Shown: positions 11,708-22,657 of the stretch, piece by piece
How positions within the stretch are numbered: position 1 is the first letter of the stretch
Layout: every line of letters starts with the position of its first letter
DNA from: Earliella scabrosa
Taxonomy: Eukaryota; Basidiomycota; Agaricomycetes; Polyporales; Polyporaceae
Reading direction: 5' to 3'
Assembly: GCA_022605405.1 (NCBI GenBank)
Contig: JABYQQ010000009.1
Span: 1,798,001 to 1,862,000, forward strand
DNA: 64,000 nt
Translations under genes and position numbers: made by a program
Notes under the pieces: generated by a model
What the model saw: only the letters and a program-made list of their open reading frames with translations
Told to the model about the DNA's origin: nothing
Databases searched by the model: none

Positions 11708-13045
11708 ATGACGGGAGAGTACGAGGGACCGTTCTTTGCGGTTCTGGGTGGGAAGGAGACCGAAGTGGTGCCGAAGCATCGGTGAGTGGCAGGATGCTTC
11801 TTATTACTTCCGAACTTCTCTCACGAGATAGCAGCCCCGCTGGAGTCACTGGCAATTACAAGCCCCTTCTCCCAGTGATTGTCGTGTGTACGACGAAGAA
11901 AGATGCGGAAACGGTCCTCAAACTTAACGAACTGATCTTCAACTCGGTGGCCCCCGACGATGCTCACTCAATGATCTATCTCTTGCAAGTCGAGTTGGAC
12001 GCCCTCAAGCTGGATCTCGACCATCCGTTGCCGATGTATGCGGTTAGGGCGGGAGCATACCCTGGTATCTATTGTGGATTCGATTGGTGCGTTTGCAATC
12101 TGTATATCACTATTCACGTTGTGGCTAACGTCCCACAGGAACGCCCTCGATTTCACCCTCGCCCCATGCAAAGAGGTCCCCAATCCGCGATGGCAGAAGT
12201 ACGAGAAGGGAGACCTCAAAGCAGCCATCGCGTGGATGCTGAGGAAGCCCGGCGCAAAGCTGCCGATTCTTCCCGCGGGCGTGCCCATGCCCCCTCCTCC
12301 CCAACGTCCCAAGCAGCTGCGGTTCGACCTCTCGAACCTCTCGCTTGGCGAAGCCCTGGAGGAGCGTGGGCCCGCGAACCCGTCCCGCCCGTCCAGCCCC
12401 GTCAAAAGTGTCGCCGGGACGTCCTCCCGTTCGGCCAGCCCTGTGAAGGGGATACTTTCCCGTCCGGCGACCACTCGGGCGTCGCCCTCCGTCGCCGTCA
12501 TGAGTGCTGCTAGTGAGTCATCAATCTCCTTTTCTCAACTTGTTGACAAACACCCCGCGCGCAGGCCCTGTCTCTTCAGCAGCTTCTTCCTCGACGGCCA
12601 CCCCGACGTTGACGAACACCCTGCGCGCGGGCCCCGTCTCTTCGTCAGCGACGGCCGCCCCAACTGCGTCCATCAGACCCGCGGGCGCCACATTTGATTT
12701 ACCACCGCGTAAGCCGAACTCCATCATCTTTAGTGCCACGCCGATAACCCCATATCAGCATTCCATGCAGACCCGGTCCTCGCCATGCTGCGACGCTTCA
12801 TCCGCCCGCCCATTTCGATGGCGGCCGCCGTCAATCCCAACCTCCCCGCCATCAGTTTCGGCCCCACTGCTGACGAGGCGTTCATGAACATCGGGTTGGA
12901 CGGCGAGCGCCTCCTAACCCTGCTTCAGGTCCGCGTCCACTCGCACACTATTGAGACGTTCACCCATCACGTTGGGTTGTTGCTGGGCTGGGAGACGCGT
13001 GACGCGATCGTAGTGTGGAACATGTTGCAGATGCCGGAGTTGTAA
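11708..13045 (+). CDS. KDZ accessory protein with possible RNase H1 N-terminal-like domain, 367 aa
   Basis: Five exons: 11708-11781, 11832-12086, 12139-12512, 12565-12775, 12856-13045 (the last intron, 80 nt with donor GTCCTC, is the least certain). The motif YAVRAGAYPGIYCGFDW near residue 100 resembles the Tyr-x-Val-x-x-Gly-x-x-Pro-Gly-Ile-Tyr core of the RNase H1 N-terminal/viroplasmin fold, which binds RNA:DNA hybrids or dsRNA; a looser relative, PFFAVLGGKETEVV, sits at the very N-terminus. The middle (~130-280) is Ser/Pro-rich. The last ~65 residues form a separate conserved-looking block with His-His-Val-Gly-Leu-Leu-Leu-Gly. Position between the transposase and the HMG-like gene, on the same strand, makes a role in transposition likely but unproven. 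Confidence 0.55.
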
Positions 13046-13218
13046 TTTTTTTTGTCTTGGAGAGCCCCCTCTCTTGTGATGCGGTAGTAACGATCGGCCG
13101 TCATTCTCTCCGCCACTCGTCACGTGTAGAACCTTATTCTGTTGACCACGAATGCCCCTTAAATATGGAAATTGAACCACCAAGTTGTGATGTCCGCATA
13201 GTCCCCTTTCCCCCTGTC

Positions 13219-15030
13219 ATGGCTACGACAAAAAACGACGTCCTTACCCGCCGTCTAGGCCCCAGCGCACGCAAGACCAACCCTCGTATTCGCTTCCCAT
13301 GGCGGGTCCGAAAACGCCGTGCACGTCCGGCCCTGACCGAGCAGGAGAAGCAGGACCTGAAGGACGCTCGGGAGCAGAGGAAGCAGCAATTACGCGACGC
13401 GCTCGTTGCGGCCCGCGACGACATCTGGAAGGCCGCCAGTGATATGCAGAAGACTTTCGGGGGGCACAAGACGCCATACTACTTCCGTATGATCATGCAG
13501 AACGTCCTCGGGATCAAGCGGGAGCCTCGCAAGCCCAGCCTCTGGAATGCGTTCGTCAGTCTCGAGCTGAAGAAGCTCAATGCCGGTACGTGGTTAACTG
13601 CTACTCAACGTCCAACACCGCGGATTCTCATGGTGCCGGACATTTAGCTCCCACAACCGACGCCCCTCAACGCGTCAATTCCCTAGCCATCAAAGAACTT
13701 TCCGCGCGCTGGAAAGCCATGTCGCGTGAGGAGCAGGAAGAGATAGCAGGCGAGGAGCTCAAGAACCTTATCGAGCGTCAGAAGAACAAGACTCACGGCG
13801 TCCAAAACGTCACCCAGAACGCCTGTAATGATGTGCGCGCGACGCTTGCGAGTGTCTCCCGTCAGGTGAGTGTCCATCCCAAGTTTGTAGATTCATCATG
13901 CAGATGCCAACACGGTCCCTGTGTATAGTTGGAGGAGCTCCATGGGCGGACAGAGCACGAGTTCATTCTGTTCGCTGTACGGCCGGGCATTGACGACTAT
14001 AACCCACCCTACGTCATCTACTCGGGCGAGCGCATGGCGGACTGTCTGAAGCTGCTGACCAAGCACTCCGTTCAAGACGTCGCCGTAAAGTTGGAGGCGT
14101 ACTGTCTCCTCGGAGTAGAAGGTACGCCGACTAGGCGCTCTCGAGCTTCCACTGGGGTTCACAACACTCATCTTTCCTTGCTTATTAGGTTTGACCAACT
14201 CCGCGCGCGAGGAAACCGTCAAGCTCAAGCACGAGGTCAAGGAGCTCATCCTTCAGAAGCTGCGTACGTCTCACATCCCCCCATGTACCGAGATCCTCAG
14301 CTGATGCGCGCGTCTCTATTCAGAGGCTGCATGCAAGCGCTTCTCGATCCAGAAGATGTTCTATGTCAACTTTGAAGAACACATCACTTTGCGCTTCGGG
14401 ATTTACGTGAAGAACTGGCCCTTGAAGAAGTTCGCTGCCCCAGGATCTCTTTCGCGCGTCGAGCTCCAGGTCTTGTTGAACGCATGGAAGAACGACGTCA
14501 CGCAGTTTTGCGAGCTGTCCGACGATGAATGGAAGAAGTGGCGCGAGGCCTACAGCGAGGGACGCGCAACTGCGTTCGTCAATGGTAGTTCGTCCCCTAT
14601 TCTCTCCCCACCTTCAACCTCCGCCGAGTCCCCGCCCGCGCCCTTGCCCTCGTCCTCCGCCGACTCCGCGACGCGCGCGCCTGAATTGCCATCCGACGAT
14701 GGCGCGCCTGCATCTGCACCATCGCCCTCGCCTGCGTCCACGTCCGCACCCGCTCCCTCAGACTCGCGCGCTTCTGCCTCCGCACCCGCACCCGCACCGC
14801 GCCCGGACGTTCCTGAGCCCACGCCCGCCACGCCCCCGCCCCCGCCCGCGCCTGCACCTGCATCAACCCCTCCGCCTCTCACTTTCAACTTCGTAAACGC
14901 GGTCACCAGCGCGGACGGCTCTGTTGTTGTGATGAAGACCACCAAGCGCAAGACGCGGGCGGACAAGGGTTCTAGTAAGCCCCGCCCTCGGAAGCGCGCG
15001 CGCACCGAGAACACTGCACCATCGTCTTAG
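13219..15030 (+). CDS. HMG-box-like DNA-binding protein of the KDZ element, 519 aa
   Basis: Five exons: 13219-13585, 13648-13865, 13929-14121, 14189-14263, 14324-15030. The start is the ATG before a basic stretch; an in-frame ATG at 13165 is possible. Residues ~85-150 read PSLWNAFVSLELKKLN...SARWKAMSREEQEE, which has the Pro-x-x-x-Trp-Asn-Ala-Phe start and Arg-Trp-Lys-x-Met end expected of an HMG box. A conserved block around YYFRMIMQNVLGIKR precedes it and a Trp-rich block (KNWPLKKF, NAWKND) follows. The C-terminus is a Pro/Ala/Ser-rich linker (~350-460) ending in a Lys/Arg-rich likely nuclear localisation signal. Such a protein would bend or bind element DNA in the nucleus. HMG proteins occurring with KDZ elements fit the family context; the exact role is inferred. 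Confidence 0.65.
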
Positions 15031-16009
15031 TCTGTTTGTTTTTGTGGGACCGTTGTGAACTCATTGTATGTCTCGCGTATGTAATAGTTATGTTATGTTC
15101 AATCTCCCGCTCGGCTTGACATTTCGTAATCGTGGGAGTTCATGAACTTTCATGCAATTCACAGGCGCGCATGCCTAGTGATGGTATGCTGATAGAACGG
15201 AGTTAAACGCAGTACATAGTTATCTATACAACGCAGCTACATGATGAGTAGGTCTGGGGCGCCCTCTCGACAGCGGCAGGACGGCGCAACGGTGGGCGGG
15301 CGTGAGCGCGAAGGTAAGCCGCTGACTTGGCATCAACGTCGGCACGGACCTGATGGAAGTGACTGATGCGCACTTACCTGAGGCTATGGAATACCAAGAC
15401 GGCGCAAAGACTTGCTGAGTGCGCAAATTGATTGCATAAGTTGGAGTGGGATAGAGAGATAAGTGGTCGGCTTGATGCTACAGTGTCAGAAGGGACTGCG
15501 TGCGACATGGGTTGTGGAGAGACTCAGAGCGAGAGGGCGCTCACGGAGACTCACCGCTGGGGACGAAGATGACGGATTGGCCGAGGTACGGCGACTTGGC
15601 GTGATGCATGACACCGTGCCGAGACCTGTCTCCGCAATGGCTTGAAGGCCAGATCGCCGGTAGACGAGCCCCAGCAGGCGGAGCAGGGAGAGCGTCGAGC
15701 GAGAGATGAGCGGCGGGTTATCACTGCAGCAGAGAGCAGGCGTCGGGGTTGCATGTGAGCGGCGGGGGCGATGGGGAGACTGGCAGTGGAGGCATGGGTG
15801 TACGGGTGCTGCGGCAGGGGGGTCCGAGTCGGCACAACATGGGTAAGCTAATGTTGTGATTCTTGCTTACCGTCAGTATAACACTAACACGCGGGGTAAC
15901 AACCTCGGCTAAGAGCAACAGTGGCGCGAAGCCGGTCCGAAATGCGCACGGGCGGGGCGCGGCGGTGGACGGTGAGCACGACGACGGGCGTGGGGGGCCT
16001 GGATCATGG
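15031..16009 (+). other. KDZ element 3' interior
   Basis: About 1 kb between the HMG-like gene and the right inverted repeat. I see no supported gene or repeat. Confidence 0.4.
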
Positions 16010-16743
16010 GCGCGATGGCACCAGGTGTGATGGCGGCGGCGGCGCGACGGTGCGAAGGAGAAACCAGAGGAGAGGTGACGGGCGCGAGGACGGCGAACGA
16101 TGGGCGCGAGGGCGGCGGACAATGGGCGCGAGGGCGGCGAACGATGGGCGCGAGGGCGGCGGGGCGACTGATGATGGGCGCAAGTTGCCAAGGAGAACGG
16201 GTCTGGGCTTTGGGCGCGGTCTGCGGTGTTAGTGCTTCTGGCGCGCTTATGTAATCGTACCCGTCCCTACGACCTCGACGCGAAGACAGAGGGCTCACGA
16301 TGTGCTTCAAGAGTGCGCCCATCGTGTAGCGCGTCCTCGATAACGTCGGTTACCAAAAAAAACGGGGGGAAACGGTCAAGTATTGGGCGCAGGGGGCGGG
16401 AACGTCGTGCTCGACGTTGGGGACGGCGGCGGGAGGGCGTCTGATGATGGGCGCTGCGGCGAGGGGCGCGTGCCGAGGTTGCCGAGGGGCGGGGCGCGTT
16501 CCGACGGCGCTGTTGATTGATGACGTACGCGAGGGAAGGGGCCGGGACTTGCCGGGGCTGGACTTGCGCGCCCAGTACTGTGCCGTATACGGGTGGGGAG
16601 ACTACCTTCTGCATTAAGTAGGAGGGTAGGTATTCGTAGAGATACTGGTAGACTAAGCCAACAAGGAATTCGGGTTTAGTTAAGCTTGGAAAGACCCCTC
16701 CCTAGCCGGGTTTAGTAAACCATCAATCTGTGATGCCCAGGTG
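16010..16743 (-). repeat. Right terminal inverted repeat of the KDZ element
   Basis: Inverted copy of 6132-6790. It is longer than the left arm because a roughly 22-bp GC-rich unit is present about four times here and once on the left. Confidence 0.85.
16075..16165 (+). repeat. Minisatellite inside the right inverted repeat
   Basis: About four tandem units of the type GGGCGCGAGGGCGGC followed by a short GA/AC-rich spacer (period ~22 bp). The left arm holds a single unit, so the array expanded or contracted after the arms were made alike. Confidence 0.75.
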
Positions 16744-16751
16744 CCCAACGC
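16744..16751 (+). repeat. Target-site duplication, right (CCCAACGC)
   Basis: Identical to 6124-6131. Confidence 0.9.
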
Positions 16752-17596
16752 ATGTTGTGTCCAGCATCCGCTCGAAGTCGGAGCGCCCTTGGTCGCAGGC
16801 CACGTTGCGGTTTGCAGAGTCTTCATATGCATGGCAGGACGTCAGCACGTTCTGATCTGTGAGTACAATTTCATATGATACCATGGCCACCCAGCATAGC
16901 ACGCAACAGCCTATGTGCCGGAAGGCGTGAAGGAGGAGTCATTTTTCGACCCTACAGACCGTCCCCGCCCTCCGCCTCCCGCGCCGCCAAGACTACGACA
17001 GACTTCCAATAGAACAGTTTCTTACTGCCACACCTTCGAGAGTTACACATACCGTCAGTGATCCTGATCCTTTGAGATGTGTATGGCCGAGCTGATAGCC
17101 TGGCTGCTGAGCAGATCGTTCAGTCTGACGGGAATTCGAAATCTCCGAGTCTGCTATTCCAGTCACACCAGTGCATCGCGGCAACGGGGTGCAGTGGTTC
17201 AATCGACTCGTCCCCGGCGGCATCTCTGATGTCAAATTCTGACCTTCATCGACTCCTATCATGGCTGTGCGGTTCGACAAAACAAGCAACTAGGACGACC
17301 GCAGCTTTCCGAAGCTTTATGGAACGTTGTGCGGGCGGCGCCACACTCCCAATACAGCGGCGCATCCAACGGGCACATCTACCCGAATCGCTACCGACTC
17401 GCTAGATGGCTGACTCGGTCCATTGTCATCGCGGTGTCATCGGCGTGCCCCCCATGAGGCAGTGAGTCAATCCACACAGCCGCGCGCCTGACTCTTGCCT
17501 GACGTGGACGTCAACGAGAGATATAAATGAGCAGAAGCCTATCCTGCAGCAACCTCATCTTCCTTCCTCAGCACCACCACACCGAACTCGCACACC
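16752..17596. other. Intergenic, promoter side of the AAA ATPase gene
   Basis: No gene recognised. The last ~100 bases hold the TATA element of the downstream gene. Confidence 0.4.
17522..17527 (+). promoter_or_regulatory. TATA box of the AAA ATPase gene
   Basis: TATAAA 75 bases upstream of the ATG at 17597, in a plausible position for a fungal core promoter with a short 5' UTR. Confidence 0.5.
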
Positions 17597-19824
17597 ATGG
17601 ACTCCGCCGGTAGCAGCAGCAGCGTGCCCTCGCCCGGTGCATCGACCCCGGCCACATCGCTGGCGACAACCGACGAGCTTGCGCCACTCACGCTCGACAT
17701 CAAGTACGTCGACTCGAAGTACGACGAGGAGAAGAGTGCATGGGAGTACGAAGATACGGCGAATTATGACGTCCCCGCGGAGCTCGTGCAGCCTGTTGGC
17801 ACGCACACAACGGACGAGAACGACTCGTGGGACAAGTACTGCTTCGTCGTTGTGCGCAAGTACTCGCGCAGTGAGGAGAACCGGAAACGCAACATCTCCT
17901 TCGCCATCGTCCTCAAGAGTCCCCACCTGCGCTCAGCCTGCCAGAAGGTGATGGGGAATGTGCGCGGCATCTCATGGCTCTCGGAGCCACTGGAGGTATG
18001 TGAATCGCGCCCATTGATATAATATGGAGGTAGCATGCTGATGCCACTGCATAGCTCGAGATCAAAACTATCATTACATTCTTCCCGAAGCTGGAGGCAT
18101 ATGAGCAAGAACTCATCGCACGCACGCGCACCGAGGAGGAAGAGCGCATGCTCGCGTCGCTCCGCGTCTTCCTTGACTATATGCGGAGGAACTACAAGCA
18201 GACCCTCGCGCGCATCTCCAGTCTCGTCTCACACGGCGAGATCACCTTCGACCTGCTCTACGCCATCCTTGTCCCCGGGACTATCATCATTAAGCGCGAT
18301 ACCGTCACGCGCGAGACACGCGCCGTGCGCCTCCTCAACGCGAGCAAGCAGGTCACCTCGTGCGGGCAGTTCTATCGGCTGAGCTGCGAGTGTCTCGAGG
18401 AGATCGCGACCGAGAACGAGGACGACAACAAGACGATCGGGTGGTCTGACGCCGACGAGACGCAAAAGGTCAGGCGGTTTGGCTGGGTGGGGCACGGGGT
18501 GTCTATCGCAGACTTCAACGGTGTGGAGAAGATCAGCGCTTTGAGCGCGTTTCCGATACAATACCACCCGGACACGGCTGCGATCAGAGCGATGCTGGTC
18601 GCGCGTGGGCGGAAGTGGGCGTCGCTCACGGGCATGCACCATGTTCAGTACCGCGGTGGGGCCGGCCGCTGGGAGTGGGTGGGTAACAACCAGAAGCTCA
18701 CAAAATACACGGTGAGCTAGCTTCTGTATCGCGCATCAGACTGCTTTACCAATCTCCACTTCAGGTCCAGTCGCGCATCATGATCGACAAGGCAAGTTTC
18801 GGTCGTGTCGACCCAGACTATGAGCTGCCCACGGACTCGGACAACATGTTGGAAGGACGGCACACCCCCGAGTCTCTCACCGAAGACGAGCTTCTCCTCG
18901 CCTCGCCCATTGTGTATGGGTTCAGCTTCGCGGACAAGTTGTGGCGTCAGTATCCTCGAATCATCCACTTCCATAGCAAAGCAATGCTGACTACTTGGTT
19001 TTCCAGTCGAGTACAACGTGAACCACGTCGCACCCATCGAGTGGAACGACGAAGCCTTCGCAGGGCTCGTACTCCCAGGGGAGCGCAAGACGCTCCTCCG
19101 CTCGCTCATCGAGGCGCACGGCCGCCTCGCCACGAGCGGCGCGGGCGGCTTCGACGACTTCGTGCGCGGGAAGGGCCAAGGTCTTGTCATCAACCTCTTC
19201 GGTCCCCCAGGTGTCGGCAAGACGCTTTCCGCAGAGGCGACAAGCGAGCACCTCCGTCGCCCGCTGTACATCGTCGGGAGCGGCGACCTCGGGACGTATG
19301 CGAACGAGCTGGACGAGCGGCTGGGGAAGGCGTTCGACCTCGCGGCGTGCTGGAACGCGGTGCTGCTGATCGACGAGGCGGACGTGTTCCTCGAGCAGCG
19401 CTCGCTGCACGACATGGAGCGCAACGCGATGGTCGCCGTCTTCCTCCGGCACGTCGAGTACTACCGCGGCATTCTCTTCCTGACGACGAACCGGATCAAG
19501 ACGTTCGACGAGGCGTTCCTCTCGCGAATTCACGTCGCGCTGCACTTCAGCGAGCTGTCCGTGGACACGAAGGGCAAGATCTGGCGCGCGTTCCTCGCGA
19601 AGGCGGGCGTCGACACGAGCGACGTGTCGGACGAGCTCATCGAGCGGCTCTCGCAGCGCGACATCAACGGGAGGCAGATCAAGAACGCGTGCAGGACGGC
19701 AACGTCGCTCGCGGTCAGCAGGAGCGAGAAGCTGCGCAGCGCGCATCTGGAGGAGGCGCTGAACGCGATGGAGCAGTTCATGAGCGACTTCGCCAGCATC
19801 CAGCAACAGCAGGAGACGGCGTGA
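17597..19824 (+). CDS. AAA ATPase with DUF7025-like N-terminal domain, 684 aa (copy 1)
   Basis: Four exons: 17597-17995, 18055-18711, 18765-18945, 19007-19824. The N-terminal ~350 residues match the mixed domain that in filamentous fungi precedes an AAA module (DUF7025 type), with Val-Val-Val-Arg-Lys and Gly-Glu-Ile-Thr-Phe-Asp-Leu-Leu-Tyr. The AAA module has Walker A GPPGVGKT (~478-485), Walker B VLLIDEAD (~531-538), sensor-1 TTNR and a Gly-Arg-Gln-Ile-Lys-Asn sensor-2-like motif. All key residues are present, so ATP hydrolysis is expected. Substrate and location are unknown for this family. It faces a paralog tail to tail across 460 bp. Confidence 0.85.
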
Positions 19825-20284
19825 TTCGGGGATATTGCACTTGTATACCATAGACCGGACTTGTAGCAACCCGTGTAGCATGTATCATATACCCAACGAC
19901 AAGCCTGGCAATACACTCTTAGAGTTGCCAACACCAACTTGCCTTTCATGCAGTCTGCGCATACTCTTGACGTTTGAGTGACATTAGAATGATCTCGAGT
20001 AGCGAGCACAGGTGAACAGTAAGTGTACGTCTTTTCCTACTTGGGTGAGATGCGAGTGGTGGCTGCGTGCGAAGTGTTGGGGGTGATACGATGCGATACG
20101 TGGAGTGGTGGTACGTGTAGCGAGAGTATTAGGGTATACGATATGATGATGAATCTAGTGAGACTGAGGGATGTAAATGCGAGTGGTGGTAGATGAAGCA
20201 ATAAAGTAGAGGGTACGATCATTCATGCATCTAGATATGCGTCCGTAGCGCGAAGTGTTCGATGATACCGAGAGGAACCGTCGC
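19825..20284. other. Convergent spacer between the two AAA genes
   Basis: Holds the 3' ends of both genes. No other feature seen. Confidence 0.4.
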
Positions 20285-22657
20285 TCAGCGAGGTTCCTGA
20301 GAGCGATGGAAACCGATGCCGCTGCCCTTGAGTTCTGCGAGGAACTCCTCAACCGCGTCCAATGCCTCCTCCACATGGCCATAGCACAACTTTTCGCCCC
20401 TACTGAGCGCAAGTGACGTCGCAGTCCTGCACGCGTTCTTGATCTGGCGTCCATTGAGCTCGCGCAGCGCGAGTTCTTCGATGCGAGAGTCCGACATCTC
20501 GCTCGGCTCAATGCCCGCCCTCGCGAGGAACGCGCGCCAGATCTGGGCCTTCGTCGACGTCGAGAGCGCGCCAAAGTGCAGCGAGACGTGTATGCGCGAG
20601 AGGAAGGCCTCGTCAAAGGTCTCGATGCGGTTCGTGGTGAGGAACATGATCCCGCGGTAGTGCTCGAGGTGGCGGAGGAAGACGGCGACCATCGCGTTCC
20701 GCTGCATGTCGTGCAGCGAGCGCTGCTCGAGGAACACGTCCGCCTCGTCGATGAGCAACACTGCGTTCCAGCTCGCCGCAAGGTCGAAGGCTCGGTTGAG
20801 TGCCCTGTCCAGGTCGTCCGCATCCGTGCCGAAGTCGCCGCATCCGACCACGTAGAGGGGGCGACGGAGGTGCTCGCTTGTGGCTTCTGCAGAGAGCGTT
20901 TTCCCGACACCAGGGGGGCCGAAGAGGTTGACGATGAGGCCTTGGCCTTTCCCTGGGACGAAGTCATCGAAGATCATCTTGCCGGTGGCATCAGTGCGAC
21001 CGTGTGCGTCGACCAGGGAGTGCAAGAGCATCTTCCTCTCAGCGGGAAGTACGAGGTTGGAAAATGCCTCGTTGTTCCAGTTGATGGGGGTCACATGGTT
21101 GACATTAAACTCGACTACACGTAGAGCTGTCAGTGTGTGTCCCGTCGAACTAGCAACGGCACTTACACCACCGCCTATTGTTTAAGCTGAAGCCATACAC
21201 GATGGGGGATGCCACTATGAGCTCGTCGTCCGTTAGCAACTCAGCGCTGTTGCGCAATCGTAGCACTTTGTTTGACGAGGGTAGGTCGTAGTCGCCATGG
21301 GTCCGGCGGAAGCTCGCCTTGTCGACCATGATCCGCGACTTGACCTATGTATGAATTCGTCGCTAGTCTAAGCAATTCTGCAAGAGAGAACTCACCGTGA
21401 ACCTGCGGAGTTTATAGTCTCCGCCAAACCAATCCCACCGAGCGACTGCGCCATCGTAGTGGACGTGGTGAGCACCGTGGAGTGCCGCCCACTTCTTACC
21501 CCGCACAAGGAGTGATGCAGTCATCGCCGCAGGGTCCGAGCAGTACTGGATGGGATATGCACTGAGCTTGGCGATTTTTTCCACCCCGTCGAACTCTGTG
21601 ATCGTCAGTTTGTTCGACACCCAGCAGAACTTCATATCCTCGTTGTCCGACCAGTCGATCTCGATCTCGTCCTCTTCGCTGTCCTTGCTTACGACTTCCT
21701 CTAGGCTATCGCATTCCATCGTGTAGCGCCATTGTCCCTCCTTGTTCTGGTGTTTCGTGCACCTGCGGAGCCGCAACGCCCGTACTTCGTACGTGATAGG
21801 ACATCGCTTGATGACAATTAACCCAGGGATGAGAATGGCGTAGAGCAGATCGAAGGTAATCTCGCCATTCGACACCAGGCTAGATATGCGTGCCAGGGTT
21901 TGTTGATAGTGTGTACGCATGTACTCCAGCAAGACGCGGAGGGAAGCGAGTATGCGCTCCTCTTCCTCGGATCGCACGCGAGCCGTAAGGTGCTGCTCGT
22001 ACTCTTCAAACTTCGGGAAGCACATGATGATTGACTGCGGGTCCAGCTGCCAGACACGATCAAGTCAGAGTGCGAACGGTCTTCAGGTAGCTGCCAGACA
22101 TACTTCGAGCGGCTCCGATACCCACGAGATACCAGGCAGTTCCGCCATGACGTCCTTACACGCGGTGCGGAGGTACGGGCTCTTGATGACGATCCTGAAC
22201 GAGACCGTGCTCTTGCGCTTGTCCTCTGGGCGGGAATGCTTGCGCACGACCACGAAACAGTACTCATGCCACGAGTTCTTGTCGTCCGTCGTATGAGTGC
22301 CCACGGGCTGTACCAGCTCCGCGAGAACCGGCTTGGCAGTATCTTCATATTTCCATGCGCTCTCATCCTCGTCATAACGTGAGTCAACATACTTGATGTC
22401 GAGCTTGAGAGGCGCTAGCTCCTCCGTTTGGGACAATTCCGGAGTCGTTGACTTCGTGGCAGCAAGAGATGATGCGCTCCTGGAAGCGACCGCTGATATG
22501 GAGTAGGGATGAATCTACGGAGACGGGAAAAATGAATCAACTGAGCTACGTCTCGCATGTCACATCTAACCTCCAATTAGCAGGTGAGTGGTGACTTACC
22601 CCACGGTAGAACGATGACTTGCAAGCCACGGGACCACGCCAGGAGAGGAATCTCCAT
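20285..22657 (-). CDS. AAA ATPase with DUF7025-like N-terminal domain (copy 2)
   Basis: Well-supported exons: (22492 or later)-22104, 22046-21396, 21344-21167, 21114-20285. All three internal introns sit at the same codons as in copy 1. Walker A GPPGVGKT, Walker B VLLIDEAD and TTNR are intact. The conserved region begins near 22436, but that exon has no in-frame ATG. A candidate first exon 22657-22600 with an ATG, spliced by a 107-nt intron to 22492, gives 701 residues; this start is tentative. The two copies are diverged paralogs: Walker segments are identical, but the N-terminal halves differ at many positions and copy 1 has a longer Ser-rich head. Function is as for copy 1; substrate unknown. 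Confidence 0.75.

Larger units (their letters stand above)
6132..16743 (+). mobile_element. Complete KDZ (Kyakuja-Dileera-Zisupton) DNA transposon
   Basis: A 10,612-bp element bounded by long inverted repeats starting CACCTGGGCATC and by the perfect 8-bp direct repeat CCCAACGC. It carries, all on +, a KDZ transposase (7700-11084), a 367-residue accessory protein (11708-13045) and an HMG-box-like protein (13219-15030). All three frames are open after splicing, and the outer ~470 bp of the two inverted repeats differ at only a few positions, so the copy looks young and may still be mobile. KDZ elements are known from mushroom genomes, where they were described together with lineage-specific TET/JBP dioxygenases; no such dioxygenase is seen here. 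An 8-bp duplication is the size reported for Zisupton-type elements. Confidence 0.9.

Noticed and set aside
18991..19881. Long open frame antisense to the AAA ATPase
   Set aside because: A shadow of a GC-rich coding exon; no family, start or splice support.
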